NCBI RefSeq assembly: GCF_965204195.1
Contig: NZ_OZ241975.1
Coordinates: 3,100,001-3,164,000 of the forward strand
Direction: 5' to 3'
Origin: Poriferisodalis sp965204195
Lineage (GTDB): Bacteria > Actinomycetota > Acidimicrobiia > Acidimicrobiales > Poriferisodalaceae
Length of the DNA: 64,000 nt
The number at the start of each line of letters is the position of its first letter. The stretch's first letter is position 1. Below the pieces are notes generated by a model that saw nothing but the letters and a program-made list of their open reading frames with translations, searched no databases and had not been told where the DNA came from. Positions 1 to 9,076 of the stretch are shown one piece after another. The translations under genes and the position numbers were made by a program.

Positions 1-1295
1 TCGCCGCCGTAGGGGCCGACCACCTGGAAGCCCACGGGCAGGCCCCCGGTGGTGAGTCCCAGCGGCGGGACGGTGGCAGGCAGGTACGACATACCGGTCA
101 GGATCGTCCAGCGGGTCATCTCGATGTACGGCCGCTCGATGCCGTTTGCGGGGATGCGGCGCTCGGCGAAGGTGCCCTCCTGCATGTGATCGAAGGGCGG
201 GTGGAAGCTCACCGGCATGAGGATCGCGTCGTAGCCGGTGAAGAAATCGGCCCACTTGCGGCGGCACTCCTCACGCGCCATGTGGCGCTCAAGCCACTCG
301 CGATGGCCGGGACCCTCGCCGCGGCCAGCCAGGGTCATGGCGGCTCGCACCAACCACAGGCCGGTCTCCCATGCCGGCAGCGGATCGATATCCGGTCGGG
401 CTGCGTGGTCGACGCTCACGCCGCTCGCCTCGAGCGCTGAAACGGCCGCGTTCATCACCTCCAGCACGTCTCCGTCGACCGGGCAGTAGGGATCGTCGAG
501 CCATGCGGCAACACGCAGGCCGCCGACCTCAGCCGGTGGGGGCGGCAGCTGCGGCACCCACGGCGCTTCGGTGCGCAACAGCACGTCGAAGAGCAATTCC
601 AAGTCGTCACAGCTCCGCGTCAGCGGGCCGAACACGTTGATGTCGGGCTCGGTGGTGCCGCCGCGCAGGTGATCCAGATAGCCGGTGGTCGGGATCACCC
701 CGAAGCTTGGCTTGTGGCCCCAGATGCCGTTGTACGAGGCCGGGAAACGGATCGAGCCTCCGATGTCGGTGCCGATCTCGAAACTCGTGAAGCCCATGGC
801 GGTTGCCGCCGCGGCGCCACCCGAGGAGCCGCCGGGAACCTTGGTCAGGTCCCACGGGTTGTTGGTGGTGCCGAACAGGTCATTGAACGACTGGTTGTCG
901 GCCGACCAGCGCGGCAGGTTGGTCTTGCCGATCACGATCGCTCCCGCAGCACGGCAGGCCGCCACGACAGCCGCATCGGTGTCGGGCACGTTGTCGGTCA
1001 GCTCCCGCGCCCCGCCGGTCGAACGGATTCCCGCCGTCATCAGGGCGTCCTTGGCGGTGAATGGGATGCCGTGCAGCGGCCCGAGCGTCTCGCCGGCTGC
1101 CTGCGCGGCGTCCGCCGCGGCGGCTCGCTCCAACGCTCCGCCGAAATCGCGGGTCACGACCGCATTGATGTCGCCGTCGAGCCGCTCAATGCGATCGATG
1201 ATGTGCGCAGTCAGTTCGCGGCTCGACATCTCCCCCGCGGCAATGGCCGCTGCCTGCTCGCTCGCACTCCACAGTCCCGGATCATCGCTCGCCAT
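1..1295 (-). CDS. Amidase-signature hydrolase, 3' end cut by window edge
   Basis: Cytosolic amidase-signature (GatA-like) enzyme that hydrolyses an amide; the substrate cannot be told. The start is an ATG at 1295, giving 431 visible codons with no stop before the left edge; the family is usually 450-500 residues, so only the C-terminus is missing. The Ser-cisSer-Lys triad is visible: Lys82 in FTAKDALMTAG, Ser157 in VPGGSSGGA and the nucleophile Ser181 in GTDIGGSIRFP. It lies downstream of a luciferase-like oxidoreductase on the same strand (115-nt gap), so the two may share a transcript. It is more likely a catabolic amidase than a GatA subunit because no gatB or gatC is in sight. Confidence 0.9.
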   Translation of the reverse strand, partial: MASDDPGLWSASEQAAAIAAGEMSSRELTAHIIDRIERLDGDINAVVTRDFGGALERAAAADAAQAAGETLGPLHGIPFTAKDALMTAGIRSTGGARELTDNVPDTDAAVVAACRAAGAIVIGKTNLPRWSADNQSFNDLFGTTNNPWDLTKVPGGSSGGAAAATAMGFTSFEIGTDIGGSIRFPASYNGIWGHKPSFGVIPTTGYLDHLRGGTTEPDINVFGPLTRSCDDLELLFDVLLRTEAPWVPQLPPPPAEVGGLRVAAWLDDPYCPVDGDVLEVMNAAVSALEASGVSVDHAARPDIDPLPAWETGLWLVRAAMTLAGRGEGPGHREWLERHMAREECRRKWADFFTGYDAILMPVSFHPPFDHMQEGTFAERRIPANGIERPYIEMTRWTILTGMSYLPATVPPLGLTTGGLPVGFQVVGPYGG

Positions 1296-1409
1296 CTCGT
1301 CCCCTGATCCCCAGGCGCCGACTACCGCCCGGCGCTGCGCCGACGTTAGTTCTGACGTTGCAGGCAAGTTCCGGGTCGAGCGCTGTCGCGGAGGGAGCAG
1401 CCTCAGCTT

Positions 1410-2468
1410 TCACACGGCGATCTGCCGGTAGGCATCGATGACCGATGCCAGCTCGGCGGGCGTTGCGCCGTGCATGAGCACGGCGTCACTGCCGAGGTCG
1501 ATCTGCCGTCTCACGGCCGCGGCGCACTCGGCGGGCGTGCCCGTCGCCATCGGGGCCAGCCATTCATCGGGGAGCAGCGTGCCGATGTGCTCGAGTTCGG
1601 CAACCGTGGCTGTGCCGTCGATCGGGGCAAGGAACTTGGCCACGACCTCGTCCGCTCGGAACTGCGCCAGCACATCTGGGTCCCAGCGGTTCACCCGCAC
1701 CAGCACATCGCCGTAGTACTGCAGGTAGGTGGCCAGCCGTCCGATCGTCTTGCGCAGCCGCAACTCATGCGGCACCTCGTCGCTGACCACGACGAAGCAC
1801 GACCACACGTTCACCTCAGCCGGATCGCGCCCGGCCTGCTCGGCCGCCGACTTCGTCGCGCCTACCGATCGCACCAAGGTCTCGTCGGAATAGAACGGAT
1901 GCAGGATGACGTCGTCGAAACAGCGCCCGCCCAGGGCCAGCGAGTTCGGCCCCATCGCCCCCAGCGCCAAGGGCAAGTGCTCATCGAGCTCCTGGTCGAG
2001 CAGCAGGATCGGCACGCGGCCGGTCGGACCGTCGTAGTCGCCGACGATCTCACCCCGGAACAGCCGGCGCATCACCAAGGCGAAGCGCTCCAGCTCGGCC
2101 GTGGTGACGGGTTCCAGGCCCATGATCTGCTGCGCCACAGCGACGCCGCGCCCGAAGCCCATCGTGAACCGACCGCCGGCCAGGCTCTGCACCGTCAGCG
2201 CAAGGCCCGCCGTGATCGTCGGATGGCGGGTGTTGATGTTCGTGACTCCCAGCGTGATGCCGATGGAGTCGGTAACCGCAGCAGCAGCACCGCAGAGGGC
2301 GCCGGCCTCCTTGCGATTGGGCCGTTCTCCGAGGAACGCTCTGCCGAGCCCCATCGCTTCGGCCGCTTGAACCTCGGTGAGCGCATCGGCTGAGTCGAGC
2401 GCATCGCCAGGCAGCATGTAGAAGCCCAGCTCGGGAAATTCCTGCGTAGTGGCCACTCCGTCTGACAT
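1410..2468 (-). CDS. Luciferase-like (LLM) flavin/F420-dependent oxidoreductase
   Basis: TIM-barrel oxidoreductase of the bacterial luciferase/LLM superfamily, 352 aa, cytosolic. Family features visible include the N-terminal strand ELGFYMLPGD, the central GLALTVQSLAGGRFTMGFGR region with the typical SxGR.xxGxGxG pattern, and the C-terminal GTPAECAAAVRRQIDLGSDA segment. In actinobacteria many such proteins use coenzyme F420; the cofactor here is inferred. An upstream ATG at 2528 exists, but the 20 residues it adds are Pro/Ser-rich and unlike the family, so 2468 is preferred. It is likely cotranscribed with the downstream amidase. No substrate can be assigned. Confidence 0.85.
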   Translation of the reverse strand: MSDGVATTQEFPELGFYMLPGDALDSADALTEVQAAEAMGLGRAFLGERPNRKEAGALCGAAAAVTDSIGITLGVTNINTRHPTITAGLALTVQSLAGGRFTMGFGRGVAVAQQIMGLEPVTTAELERFALVMRRLFRGEIVGDYDGPTGRVPILLLDQELDEHLPLALGAMGPNSLALGGRCFDDVILHPFYSDETLVRSVGATKSAAEQAGRDPAEVNVWSCFVVVSDEVPHELRLRKTIGRLATYLQYYGDVLVRVNRWDPDVLAQFRADEVVAKFLAPIDGTATVAELEHIGTLLPDEWLAPMATGTPAECAAAVRRQIDLGSDAVLMHGATPAELASVIDAYRQIAV

Positions 2469-2734
2469 CGCCGGAACACTAGATGACGGTCCGCCGACGA
2501 ACGGGGCTGGGAACGCTGGAAGCGCCACGGCACTGATCGGATAATGAGTCCATAGGCGACTTCATTCGATCAATGTGCTTCTTCATGTGCAATGCATATG
2601 CAGATTTGCCAGATAGCGGCTCGATCTCGCGAATTTGTGCGCATCGACCATGACGTGCGGCTGCGCGGTGCTAGCTGAACGGAAGCGTTCGCGTCGCCGT
2701 ATGGGTGCGCGTTCTGGCACATGGGGGACATGTT

Positions 2735-4540
2735 GTGAAGAAGCTGGCGGCATTCGTCTTGCTGGCTGCGATGTGGGGCGTACCCGCTCCTGCGGCGGCC
2801 CAGGTGCCGGCGTGGACCAATCCGGAGCAGACGGTGCGCATCGATCGCGGCTTCTATCTGTTCTGGCATGAGTCGCAGGGAGCGACGGGGTTCGATATCG
2901 AGATCCGGGCACGGAGCGGGGGCGAGTGGGGCGAGTGGTCGCCGGTTGCTCACAGCGGCACAGACCAGCCGGCAATCGTGACGGGGCTCACCGCGGGCAC
3001 CACGTACCAGTGGCGCATACGGGGCACACGCGGCACGGAGCAGGGCAGGTGGTCGACCTATGACGACGACACGGACAAGGCGTACACCAGGGTGGCGCGC
3101 GCCTACGGCATCGGGGTTCCCAACCCGCCGATCCTGGACTCGGTGACGGAATCCGATGGGACCGTGACGGTGAATTGGCGCCCGGGCGAGCCGCGAGACG
3201 GCGTCACGGTGACGGGCTACGAGGTGGCTTGGCGGTATTGGGTCGACGGCGTGAGCCACGAGTCGATTTCGCAGAGGCTGCCGGCGTCCGCGAGGTCATA
3301 TGTGATCAGCGAGCCCCTCCTCATCGGCACCTACTACGAAGCATCGGTAAACGCCGTCGCGGACGGCAAGCTCAGCGCCGAGTCGTCCAACCAGCTCGAG
3401 TTCGTGCCGACCGAGTTGTCCCAAGGTTCCCCGCTGAGCTTCGACGGTGCGGCGGTGTCTGGGAAGACCTACACGGTGGGCGCCCGGGTGGACTGGGCGC
3501 GTTCGAACGCAGCCGACCAGGGCATGCCACGGCTCCCCGAGGCCAGCGGCGGCGGACGGACGCTGACCTACAGCATCGAGGGGCTGCCTGACGGCTTGTT
3601 CATGGGATACGACCGTGTGCTCCGGGGAACGCCGACTGCCGCCACCGACGGCCCGGTCACCGTCACCTACACCGTCACCGACGAGCACGGCGCGTCCGAC
3701 TCGCTCACCTTCGAGGTGACCGTCAATCCCGCGCTGACCTTCGACCCCGCCGACGTCGGAGCAGTCCCCATCAGCGGCGCCTACCAGCCGCTCGGGCTGT
3801 TCGAATGGGGCATCCACGACTGCGCCGTGGGCACGCCGATCAGCGTGGTACTGCCTCCCGCCTACGGCGGCACCGGCACGCTGACCTACCAGCTCTCCGA
3901 CAACGACACCGTCCTCCCCCTTGCGCAGGTCGTCACCGGACTCAGCTTTGACACTGCCACCCGCACCCTCAGCGGCACCCCCACCACAGCAGGCCGCTAC
4001 GCCATCACCTACTGGGCCCAGGACCGAAACGGTGCCAACGTCTCGTCGTACTCCAGCATCGCCTTCGCCGACGGCGTCGACAGCACCGGCATCTGCGAAG
4101 CAAGCAGCCAGGCTGTGGTAGAGGAACAGGCCCCTGACGCAGTCGGTGCCCAGCTCGGCCCGTCAATCGGACAGCGGAGCATCCGCGATCAAGATCCCGC
4201 GTCGGCGCAGCAGGCACCTGCGGACGAGGAACTGCAGCGACAACCAGAGCAGCCGGTGCCCCAGCGGCCAGGCCCGGTGGCCAGCTTGCAACTGTCCTCC
4301 ACAGCGAACACCGTCACCGTCACCTGGCGGGCTCCCATCAGCGGCGACGCGCCAGACCGCTACATCGTGCACCTCAGGCCTGCAGATGGCGGCAAGGGGG
4401 ACACCAGACGGCCAAAGGCCGCCAAGCAGAAGGTCATCTTCCGCAACCTCGCGAGCGGCACTGCCTACAACATCTGGGTTCGGGCCAAGAACGAGGGCGG
4501 CAAGGGCGAACGCGTCCACGCCGCCATCACCGTCGAGTGA
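2735..4540 (+). CDS. Secreted fibronectin type III / Ig-like repeat protein
   Basis: Exported 601-aa protein of unknown binding partner. A GTG start at 2735, with GGGGGA about 8 nt upstream, gives a clean Sec signal peptide (KKLAAFVLLAAMWG then PAAAQ before the mature VPAW). Domains in order: two fibronectin-III-like modules (about residues 25-110 and 120-215), two putative-Ig/cadherin-like modules with the phrases LTYSIEGLPDGLF and LTYQLSDND followed by LSGTPTTAGRY (about 260-450), a Gln/Pro-rich linker, and a final FnIII domain (about 510-601). The last domain closely resembles the C-terminal FnIII of the secreted protein at 37843-39837 (DRYIVHLRPADGGKG against DRYIAHIKNTDTGKG). It has no sortase motif or C-terminal membrane anchor. 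The function is probably surface adhesion or matrix, which is inference. Confidence 0.8.
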   Translation: MKKLAAFVLLAAMWGVPAPAAAQVPAWTNPEQTVRIDRGFYLFWHESQGATGFDIEIRARSGGEWGEWSPVAHSGTDQPAIVTGLTAGTTYQWRIRGTRGTEQGRWSTYDDDTDKAYTRVARAYGIGVPNPPILDSVTESDGTVTVNWRPGEPRDGVTVTGYEVAWRYWVDGVSHESISQRLPASARSYVISEPLLIGTYYEASVNAVADGKLSAESSNQLEFVPTELSQGSPLSFDGAAVSGKTYTVGARVDWARSNAADQGMPRLPEASGGGRTLTYSIEGLPDGLFMGYDRVLRGTPTAATDGPVTVTYTVTDEHGASDSLTFEVTVNPALTFDPADVGAVPISGAYQPLGLFEWGIHDCAVGTPISVVLPPAYGGTGTLTYQLSDNDTVLPLAQVVTGLSFDTATRTLSGTPTTAGRYAITYWAQDRNGANVSSYSSIAFADGVDSTGICEASSQAVVEEQAPDAVGAQLGPSIGQRSIRDQDPASAQQAPADEELQRQPEQPVPQRPGPVASLQLSSTANTVTVTWRAPISGDAPDRYIVHLRPADGGKGDTRRPKAAKQKVIFRNLASGTAYNIWVRAKNEGGKGERVHAAITVE

Positions 4541-4650
4541 CCGTGCTGGGGCTCACAGGCCGATGCCGCAGGTCGTTGCCGGAGCGCTGTGCGGCGGCGC
4601 GGCCGGTCATCGCCGCCATCTCGCGCACGGCGGCGCAGATCGTCGCAGCG

Positions 4651-6078
4651 CTACTGGGCGCGCTCGACAAGAAACAGCGTCTGCTCTGGCTTGCCCACGA
4701 CGACCGCGAGATGCTCGCCCGCCCTGCCGACCTGCCCGTTCACCCGGTCCAGCTCCTCATCGGGGATCGGGCAAACCTCCCACGTCTGCTCGCCGCGTTG
4801 CAGCATCGCCATGCCCTGGCTGACATGCACCGTCGTCGCGACGTCCATGATGGTGGTCTCGTGCAGAGCCACGGTGGCGGCACCTCCGTCTGCCGATCGA
4901 CTCGGGGCCAGCTGCAGCGCGGCGACCGTGTACTTCGGCGGACTCATAGTCGTCCACTCCAAGTCGGCACCGGATGCCGCAGCGGCATGTGCATCGGAGC
5001 GAGCCACGTCCGGCCAGCGTGCCGCGAACCCCCCGTCCAACGACGCATACGGCCAGCTGTCGCGGTGGATCTCGCCGAGCTGCGCTAGGTCGGCGAGAAG
5101 ATCCGCAACCGCGCCAGTCGGCGCTTCGTGCTCCGATGGGTCCGCGCACTGCTCGTCCAGCCACAAGCGTTCGGCGCGCTCAAGTTCGATGGCGGTGTCG
5201 GTGACACGAATCCGAGCGTTGAGCAGTTCCCACCCCACCGTCGGCGGTGTGTCGTCATCGACGCGGACGTAGCTCCACTCCCCGTCGTTCTCGTCGGTGC
5301 GGATCGCCACAATCTGTTTCCGGGAGCACTCCTGCGGTCGGACGGCACCAAACACCGCAATGCGCCCTGACACAGACAGGTCAACCGCGATCACCTCCAT
5401 GCCCTCAGGCAGGCCCACAGAGTGCCAACTGCTGCCGTCGTAGGCATACCAGTCATCGGCTGCTTGAACGACAGCATGCTGCCCGCTGAACGAGTAGCGC
5501 ATGTCTGCGCCCTCGGCCTGCGGCGGCGGCTTCACGACAGACACGGTCGTGGCGAACACGGCGGTTTCCGGATCGCTGCTGGCGGGCTGTGTGCTGTCCC
5601 AGTTCTCCGCTTCGCCAGCCGCCTCCGGTTCGAGTGTCTCGCTGTCTGGAGGCACGGCGCCGCCTGCCGTCGCCTCCAGTTGTTCCGCCGCGTCCTGCTG
5701 AGGTGCGTCTTCGCTCGTCGCTGCCGCACCGGCGAGTTCGACGCCGGACTCGTCGGCCATTTCATCGTCGGCCATTTCCTCTTCGTCGGCGCTCGCTGCG
5801 ACAGCAGCGGTTGCCGCGGGCATGGCCTCGGCCTCGGTTTGTGGATCTGTGGCCACCACGGAGTCGGTCAGTTCATCAAGGCCACCGTCTCGCAGGGAGA
5901 TGACGCCCACGAGCGCGACCGCCACGAGCGCCAAGGCGCCCGTCCCGCCACGCATCGCGTTGCGCCGGCGCTGCAGTTGGGCGGCCCTCGCTTGGACATC
6001 ATCCACCGAACCCGGGCCGACCGGCATTGCGGACGCCGCGCTGCGGAGCCGGCTGCGGAGGCGGTCCTCGGCGGTCAC
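4651..6078 (-). CDS. Membrane protein, putative anti-sigma partner of the adjacent ECF sigma factor
   Basis: 475-aa protein whose ATG overlaps the stop of the sigma gene by 4 nt, so the two are translationally coupled. It has a short cytosolic N-terminus with a basic stretch (QLQRRRNAMRGG), one membrane helix at about residues 45-60 (TGALALVAVALVGVI), then a long extracytoplasmic part. The part just after the membrane is acidic and low in complexity (EEEMADDEMADES), followed by a Glu/Ala/Pro-rich stretch and a globular region with Trp-rich strands (DDWYAYDGSSWHSVGLP). No zinc anti-sigma HxxxCxxC motif is present. The anti-sigma role rests on position, overlap and topology only; it could instead be a sigma-controlled cell-surface sensor. 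Confidence 0.65.
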   Translation of the reverse strand: MTAEDRLRSRLRSAASAMPVGPGSVDDVQARAAQLQRRRNAMRGGTGALALVAVALVGVISLRDGGLDELTDSVVATDPQTEAEAMPAATAAVAASADEEEMADDEMADESGVELAGAAATSEDAPQQDAAEQLEATAGGAVPPDSETLEPEAAGEAENWDSTQPASSDPETAVFATTVSVVKPPPQAEGADMRYSFSGQHAVVQAADDWYAYDGSSWHSVGLPEGMEVIAVDLSVSGRIAVFGAVRPQECSRKQIVAIRTDENDGEWSYVRVDDDTPPTVGWELLNARIRVTDTAIELERAERLWLDEQCADPSEHEAPTGAVADLLADLAQLGEIHRDSWPYASLDGGFAARWPDVARSDAHAAAASGADLEWTTMSPPKYTVAALQLAPSRSADGGAATVALHETTIMDVATTVHVSQGMAMLQRGEQTWEVCPIPDEELDRVNGQVGRAGEHLAVVVGKPEQTLFLVERAQ

Positions 6079-6779
6079 GATCCCTCCCCTTCGACAGGCG
6101 CCCCTTCGAGCACGTCGCGCAGCTGGTTGAGCCCGCGGCTGAGCCTGCTCTTCACCGTGCCTTCAGCGATACCCAGCGCGTCTGCCGTCTCGGCCACTGA
6201 CCAATCCAAATAAAAACGCGCCACGATCACTGCACGGTGGGCATCGTTGAGGGTTTCGAGGGCGCGTTCGAGATCCAGATCGCGGGCACGATCCTCGGTC
6301 GCGTGGGGTTGAGCCAGCAGCGGCCGGCGCTCGCGCTCGCGCCGGACCCGTCGCAGCCATGACCGTGCCCAATTCAACCCGACACGGAATATCCAGCCCT
6401 GCGGATTCGCATAGGAGCTGACCTGTCCCCAGCGCTGACAAGCGCGCGCAAATGCCTCGTCGGCAGCTTCGGCGCCGAGCGCGCTGTCGCGCAACGCCAG
6501 CCCAAGTGCCCGCGCCAGCTCGTCGCGGTGAGTCGCATAGAAATCCTCGAACCGGACTGCTACCGCGTCGATGGGGGCAGCCCCAGACGACGGCGCACCC
6601 TCAGCGGCGCTCACCGTCAATCCAGAACGGATCGTGCCCGAACCCATCAGCTGCGAGCCCATGAGCCCCGCCCCGATGAGTCCCGAGCCCATCAGCGCCG
6701 AATCCAGCCGCGAGGCGCCGAACGGCGGACCCGCGTGCATCACTGCCAGATTCATCACTGCTGTAGGCGCGCCAGCCAT
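6075..6779 (-). CDS. ECF-type RNA polymerase sigma factor
   Basis: Sigma-70 family factor of the SigE/ECF size class. Region 2 (about residues 76-150) contains RFEDFYATHRDEL and the NPQGWIFRVGLNWAR segment; region 4 (about 170-225) contains the helix-turn-helix ETADALGIAEGTVKSRLSRG. The longest reading from 6779 adds about 55 residues rich in repeated Gly-Leu-Met-Gly-Ser (ALMGSGLIGAGLMGSQLMGS), not known from ECF factors. A GTG at 6614 would give a normal 179-aa protein, so the true start is uncertain. It is followed by the overlapping membrane gene and probably controls it. The regulon cannot be read from the sequence. Confidence 0.85.
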   Translation of the reverse strand: MAGAPTAVMNLAVMHAGPPFGASRLDSALMGSGLIGAGLMGSQLMGSGTIRSGLTVSAAEGAPSSGAAPIDAVAVRFEDFYATHRDELARALGLALRDSALGAEAADEAFARACQRWGQVSSYANPQGWIFRVGLNWARSWLRRVRRERERRPLLAQPHATEDRARDLDLERALETLNDAHRAVIVARFYLDWSVAETADALGIAEGTVKSRLSRGLNQLRDVLEGAPVEGEGS

Positions 6780-6882
6780 CCCAAGTCCCCACGAAGACTG
6801 CCTACCCCTTCAGACTCCGGCCGGACTGTTTCGGTTCCATGAAAATCGTCATATGAATGTCTATGAATGTCATGGTCGACCG

Positions 6883-8094
6883 TCACGGCCGCTCGTGCAC
6901 GCGCCCGTCGGCCGCGAACTCGTCCTCGATGAGCACGCCCGCTCCGCGCAACGCGTCAATCTCCGCGCGGCCGGCGCCCAGCCACTCCGCCAGCACCTCG
7001 CCGTTGTGCTCGCCGAGGTACGGCGCCAGTGAGTCCGATGTCACCCCCGAGACCGCCGCCGAATCCGCGGTAGCACCGGCAAATCTGTACGGCGTCTGGG
7101 TCACGCGGCGCGTGCCGCCGTCGCGAGCACTGATCTCCACCGAGGAACCCCGATGGGTCGCGGTAGGCGATTCGTGCGCCTCCGCCGTCGTGCGGATGTC
7201 GCCCCATGCCAGGTTCGCTTCGTCGAGGGCTGACAGCATCTCCGCACGGGTCGTGAACGAGCTCAGGAACGCGTTGATTGCATCGGTGCGGTGCGCCCGC
7301 TTAGTCGGGATGTCGGCATCGGGGGGCGACGGGTCAGCGAGCCCGTGGGTCTGGCTCAGCTGCCGCCAGATCCACCGGAAATCGCCTGCGGTCAGAACCG
7401 GGCCGTCGACGCCGTCCCACACGAGCCCGCCCTGGGATGTGTAGTTGCCGCCGTCGAGCCCGGCCTGGCTCCCCTCATCGGTCGCCAGGAATGCCTCGAG
7501 CATCGCGATGTCGATGTGCTGGCCCTGCCCGGTCGTCTCGGCGACGCGCAGCGCGGCGAGGACGCCGATGGATCCGTGCAGTGCCGCGTTGGTATCGGCG
7601 ACGGCCAGGTACGGCTCTTGGAGCGGCTGCTGGTGCATCTTGGCGGCGCGAGCCATCCAGCCCGACTCGCCGTGCAGCACAGCCGCATAGGCCGCCCGCT
7701 GCGAATCGGGGCCCTCCTGCCCGAAACCGCTGATCGACAGCATGACCAATGCCGGGTTCACTTGGCACAGCTCGGCAAACGACAGACCGTGGCGCGCCAT
7801 GACGCCCGGTCGGAAGTTCTCGACGAGCACATGGGCCTCCGCCACGAGCCGCTTCACCGTCTCGGCGCCGCCCTCGGCACGCAGGTCGATGCAGACGTTT
7901 CGCTTGCCCACGTTCTGCTGGGTGTAGAAGCCCGCGAGCCCCGCTCGATTGACGCCCCACAGGCGCGAGATGTCGCCCTCAGGTGGCTCCACCTTCACGA
8001 CGTCTGCTCCGAGATCGCTGAGAATCCGTCCGGCGAACGGCCCGGCCAGAACGCGGCTCATGTCGACCACGCGGATGCCTGCCAGCGGTCTCAT
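6883..8094 (-). CDS. CaiB/BaiF (class III) CoA transferase
   Basis: Formyl-CoA-transferase-type enzyme, 403 aa, moving CoA between carboxylic acids in the cytosol. Family hallmarks: N-terminal LAGIRVVDMSRVLAGPFAGR, DVVKVEPPEGD, ENFRPGVMARHGLS, and the catalytic Asp167 in YLAVADTNAALHG. It is the last gene of a five-gene minus-strand operon (24 nt after the TauD-like gene), so it probably activates the acid produced by the preceding P450, LLM and dioxygenase steps. That pathway role is inference; the family call is secure. Confidence 0.9.
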   Translation of the reverse strand: MRPLAGIRVVDMSRVLAGPFAGRILSDLGADVVKVEPPEGDISRLWGVNRAGLAGFYTQQNVGKRNVCIDLRAEGGAETVKRLVAEAHVLVENFRPGVMARHGLSFAELCQVNPALVMLSISGFGQEGPDSQRAAYAAVLHGESGWMARAAKMHQQPLQEPYLAVADTNAALHGSIGVLAALRVAETTGQGQHIDIAMLEAFLATDEGSQAGLDGGNYTSQGGLVWDGVDGPVLTAGDFRWIWRQLSQTHGLADPSPPDADIPTKRAHRTDAINAFLSSFTTRAEMLSALDEANLAWGDIRTTAEAHESPTATHRGSSVEISARDGGTRRVTQTPYRFAGATADSAAVSGVTSDSLAPYLGEHNGEVLAEWLGAGRAEIDALRGAGVLIEDEFAADGRVHERP

Positions 8095-8118
8095 CGACTC
8101 AGCCTCCCGCGCAGTGAC

Positions 8119-9027
8119 TCAGCGAGGCCGGTCGCCGGCGATCGTCACCCGGAGCATGTGCCGACGCTGCCCGTGGTAGTCGTTCAGTGCGTAGTGCTGG
8201 ACGCTGCGGTTGTCCCACATGGTCAGCGTTCCCGGCTCCCACCGCACCCGGCACGTGAACTGCTCACCGACCGCATGGCTCCACAGCATCTCGAGCAGCG
8301 CCTTCGACTCGTGCCGGCGCATGCCCGAGATGGTCTCGGTGAATGCCCGATTCACATACAGCGCTTTCGCGCCGGTCTCTGGATGGGTCCGCACGATCGG
8401 ATGTGTCAGCTGTGCGTGCGCCTCGTCGGACACCTGGACCTTCATCGAGCTGCGCTGGCCGGCGTACCGGTCTGAGTCGCCTCGCCGCCCGTACTGGCGG
8501 GCTGCCGAGTGCACCGCGCTGAGGCTCTCAGCAAAGCGCTTCATCGTGTCGGACAGCCCCACATAGGCCGCCTGCTGATTCGCGAACAGCGTGTCCCCGC
8601 CGAAGCTCGGCACCTCCACCGCATACAGCGCTGTCGCCATCGGTGGGCACTCCAGGAACGACATCTCCGAGTGCCATCCGCCGCCGAAGTTGACGGTCTC
8701 GTGGGGTTCTTTGATGACGGGAACCACCTCGGGCTCCTCGGCGGTGCCGCCGAGGTACGGGTGACGCTCCAGCTCGCCGAAGCGACGGCCAAAATGTGCG
8801 AGCGCTGGCGCATCCATCTGCTGATCGCGGATCACCACGACGTGGTGGGTGCACAGTGCCTCCCGGATCGCTGCGCACCCGGCGGCGTCGATCGTCGTGA
8901 CATCGAGCGGCTCGCCATCGGGCGCCCACAGCTCGGCGCCGAGCGCGCCCGCCAGCGGCCGGACGTCAAGCAGTGCCGACTCGAACCGTCCTGCGCCGGA
9001 TTGCCCCGGTGCCGCCTTTGTGCTCAT
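8119..9027 (-). CDS. TauD/TfdA-type Fe(II)/2-oxoglutarate dioxygenase
   Basis: 302-aa alpha-ketoglutarate-dependent dioxygenase of the TauD family. The start is the ATG at 9027, preceded on the minus strand by a GAGGA element; the longer upstream reading is arginine-rich nonsense. The first iron ligand pair appears as WHSEMSF, i.e. HxE rather than the usual HxD; the distal His and 2-oxoglutarate-binding Arg are in DNRSVQHYALNDYHGQRR. HxE is known in clavaminate synthase and asparagine hydroxylases, so the enzyme may well be active. It sits between an LLM oxidoreductase and a CoA transferase in a catabolic operon. The substrate is unknown; sulfonates, aryloxyacids and similar acids are typical for the family. 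Confidence 0.88.
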   Translation of the reverse strand: MSTKAAPGQSGAGRFESALLDVRPLAGALGAELWAPDGEPLDVTTIDAAGCAAIREALCTHHVVVIRDQQMDAPALAHFGRRFGELERHPYLGGTAEEPEVVPVIKEPHETVNFGGGWHSEMSFLECPPMATALYAVEVPSFGGDTLFANQQAAYVGLSDTMKRFAESLSAVHSAARQYGRRGDSDRYAGQRSSMKVQVSDEAHAQLTHPIVRTHPETGAKALYVNRAFTETISGMRRHESKALLEMLWSHAVGEQFTCRVRWEPGTLTMWDNRSVQHYALNDYHGQRRHMLRVTIAGDRPR

Positions 9028-9076
9028 CGCACTGTCCTCATCCCTCTGGGCTCCCCTGCTGCGCCTCGCGCAACAC

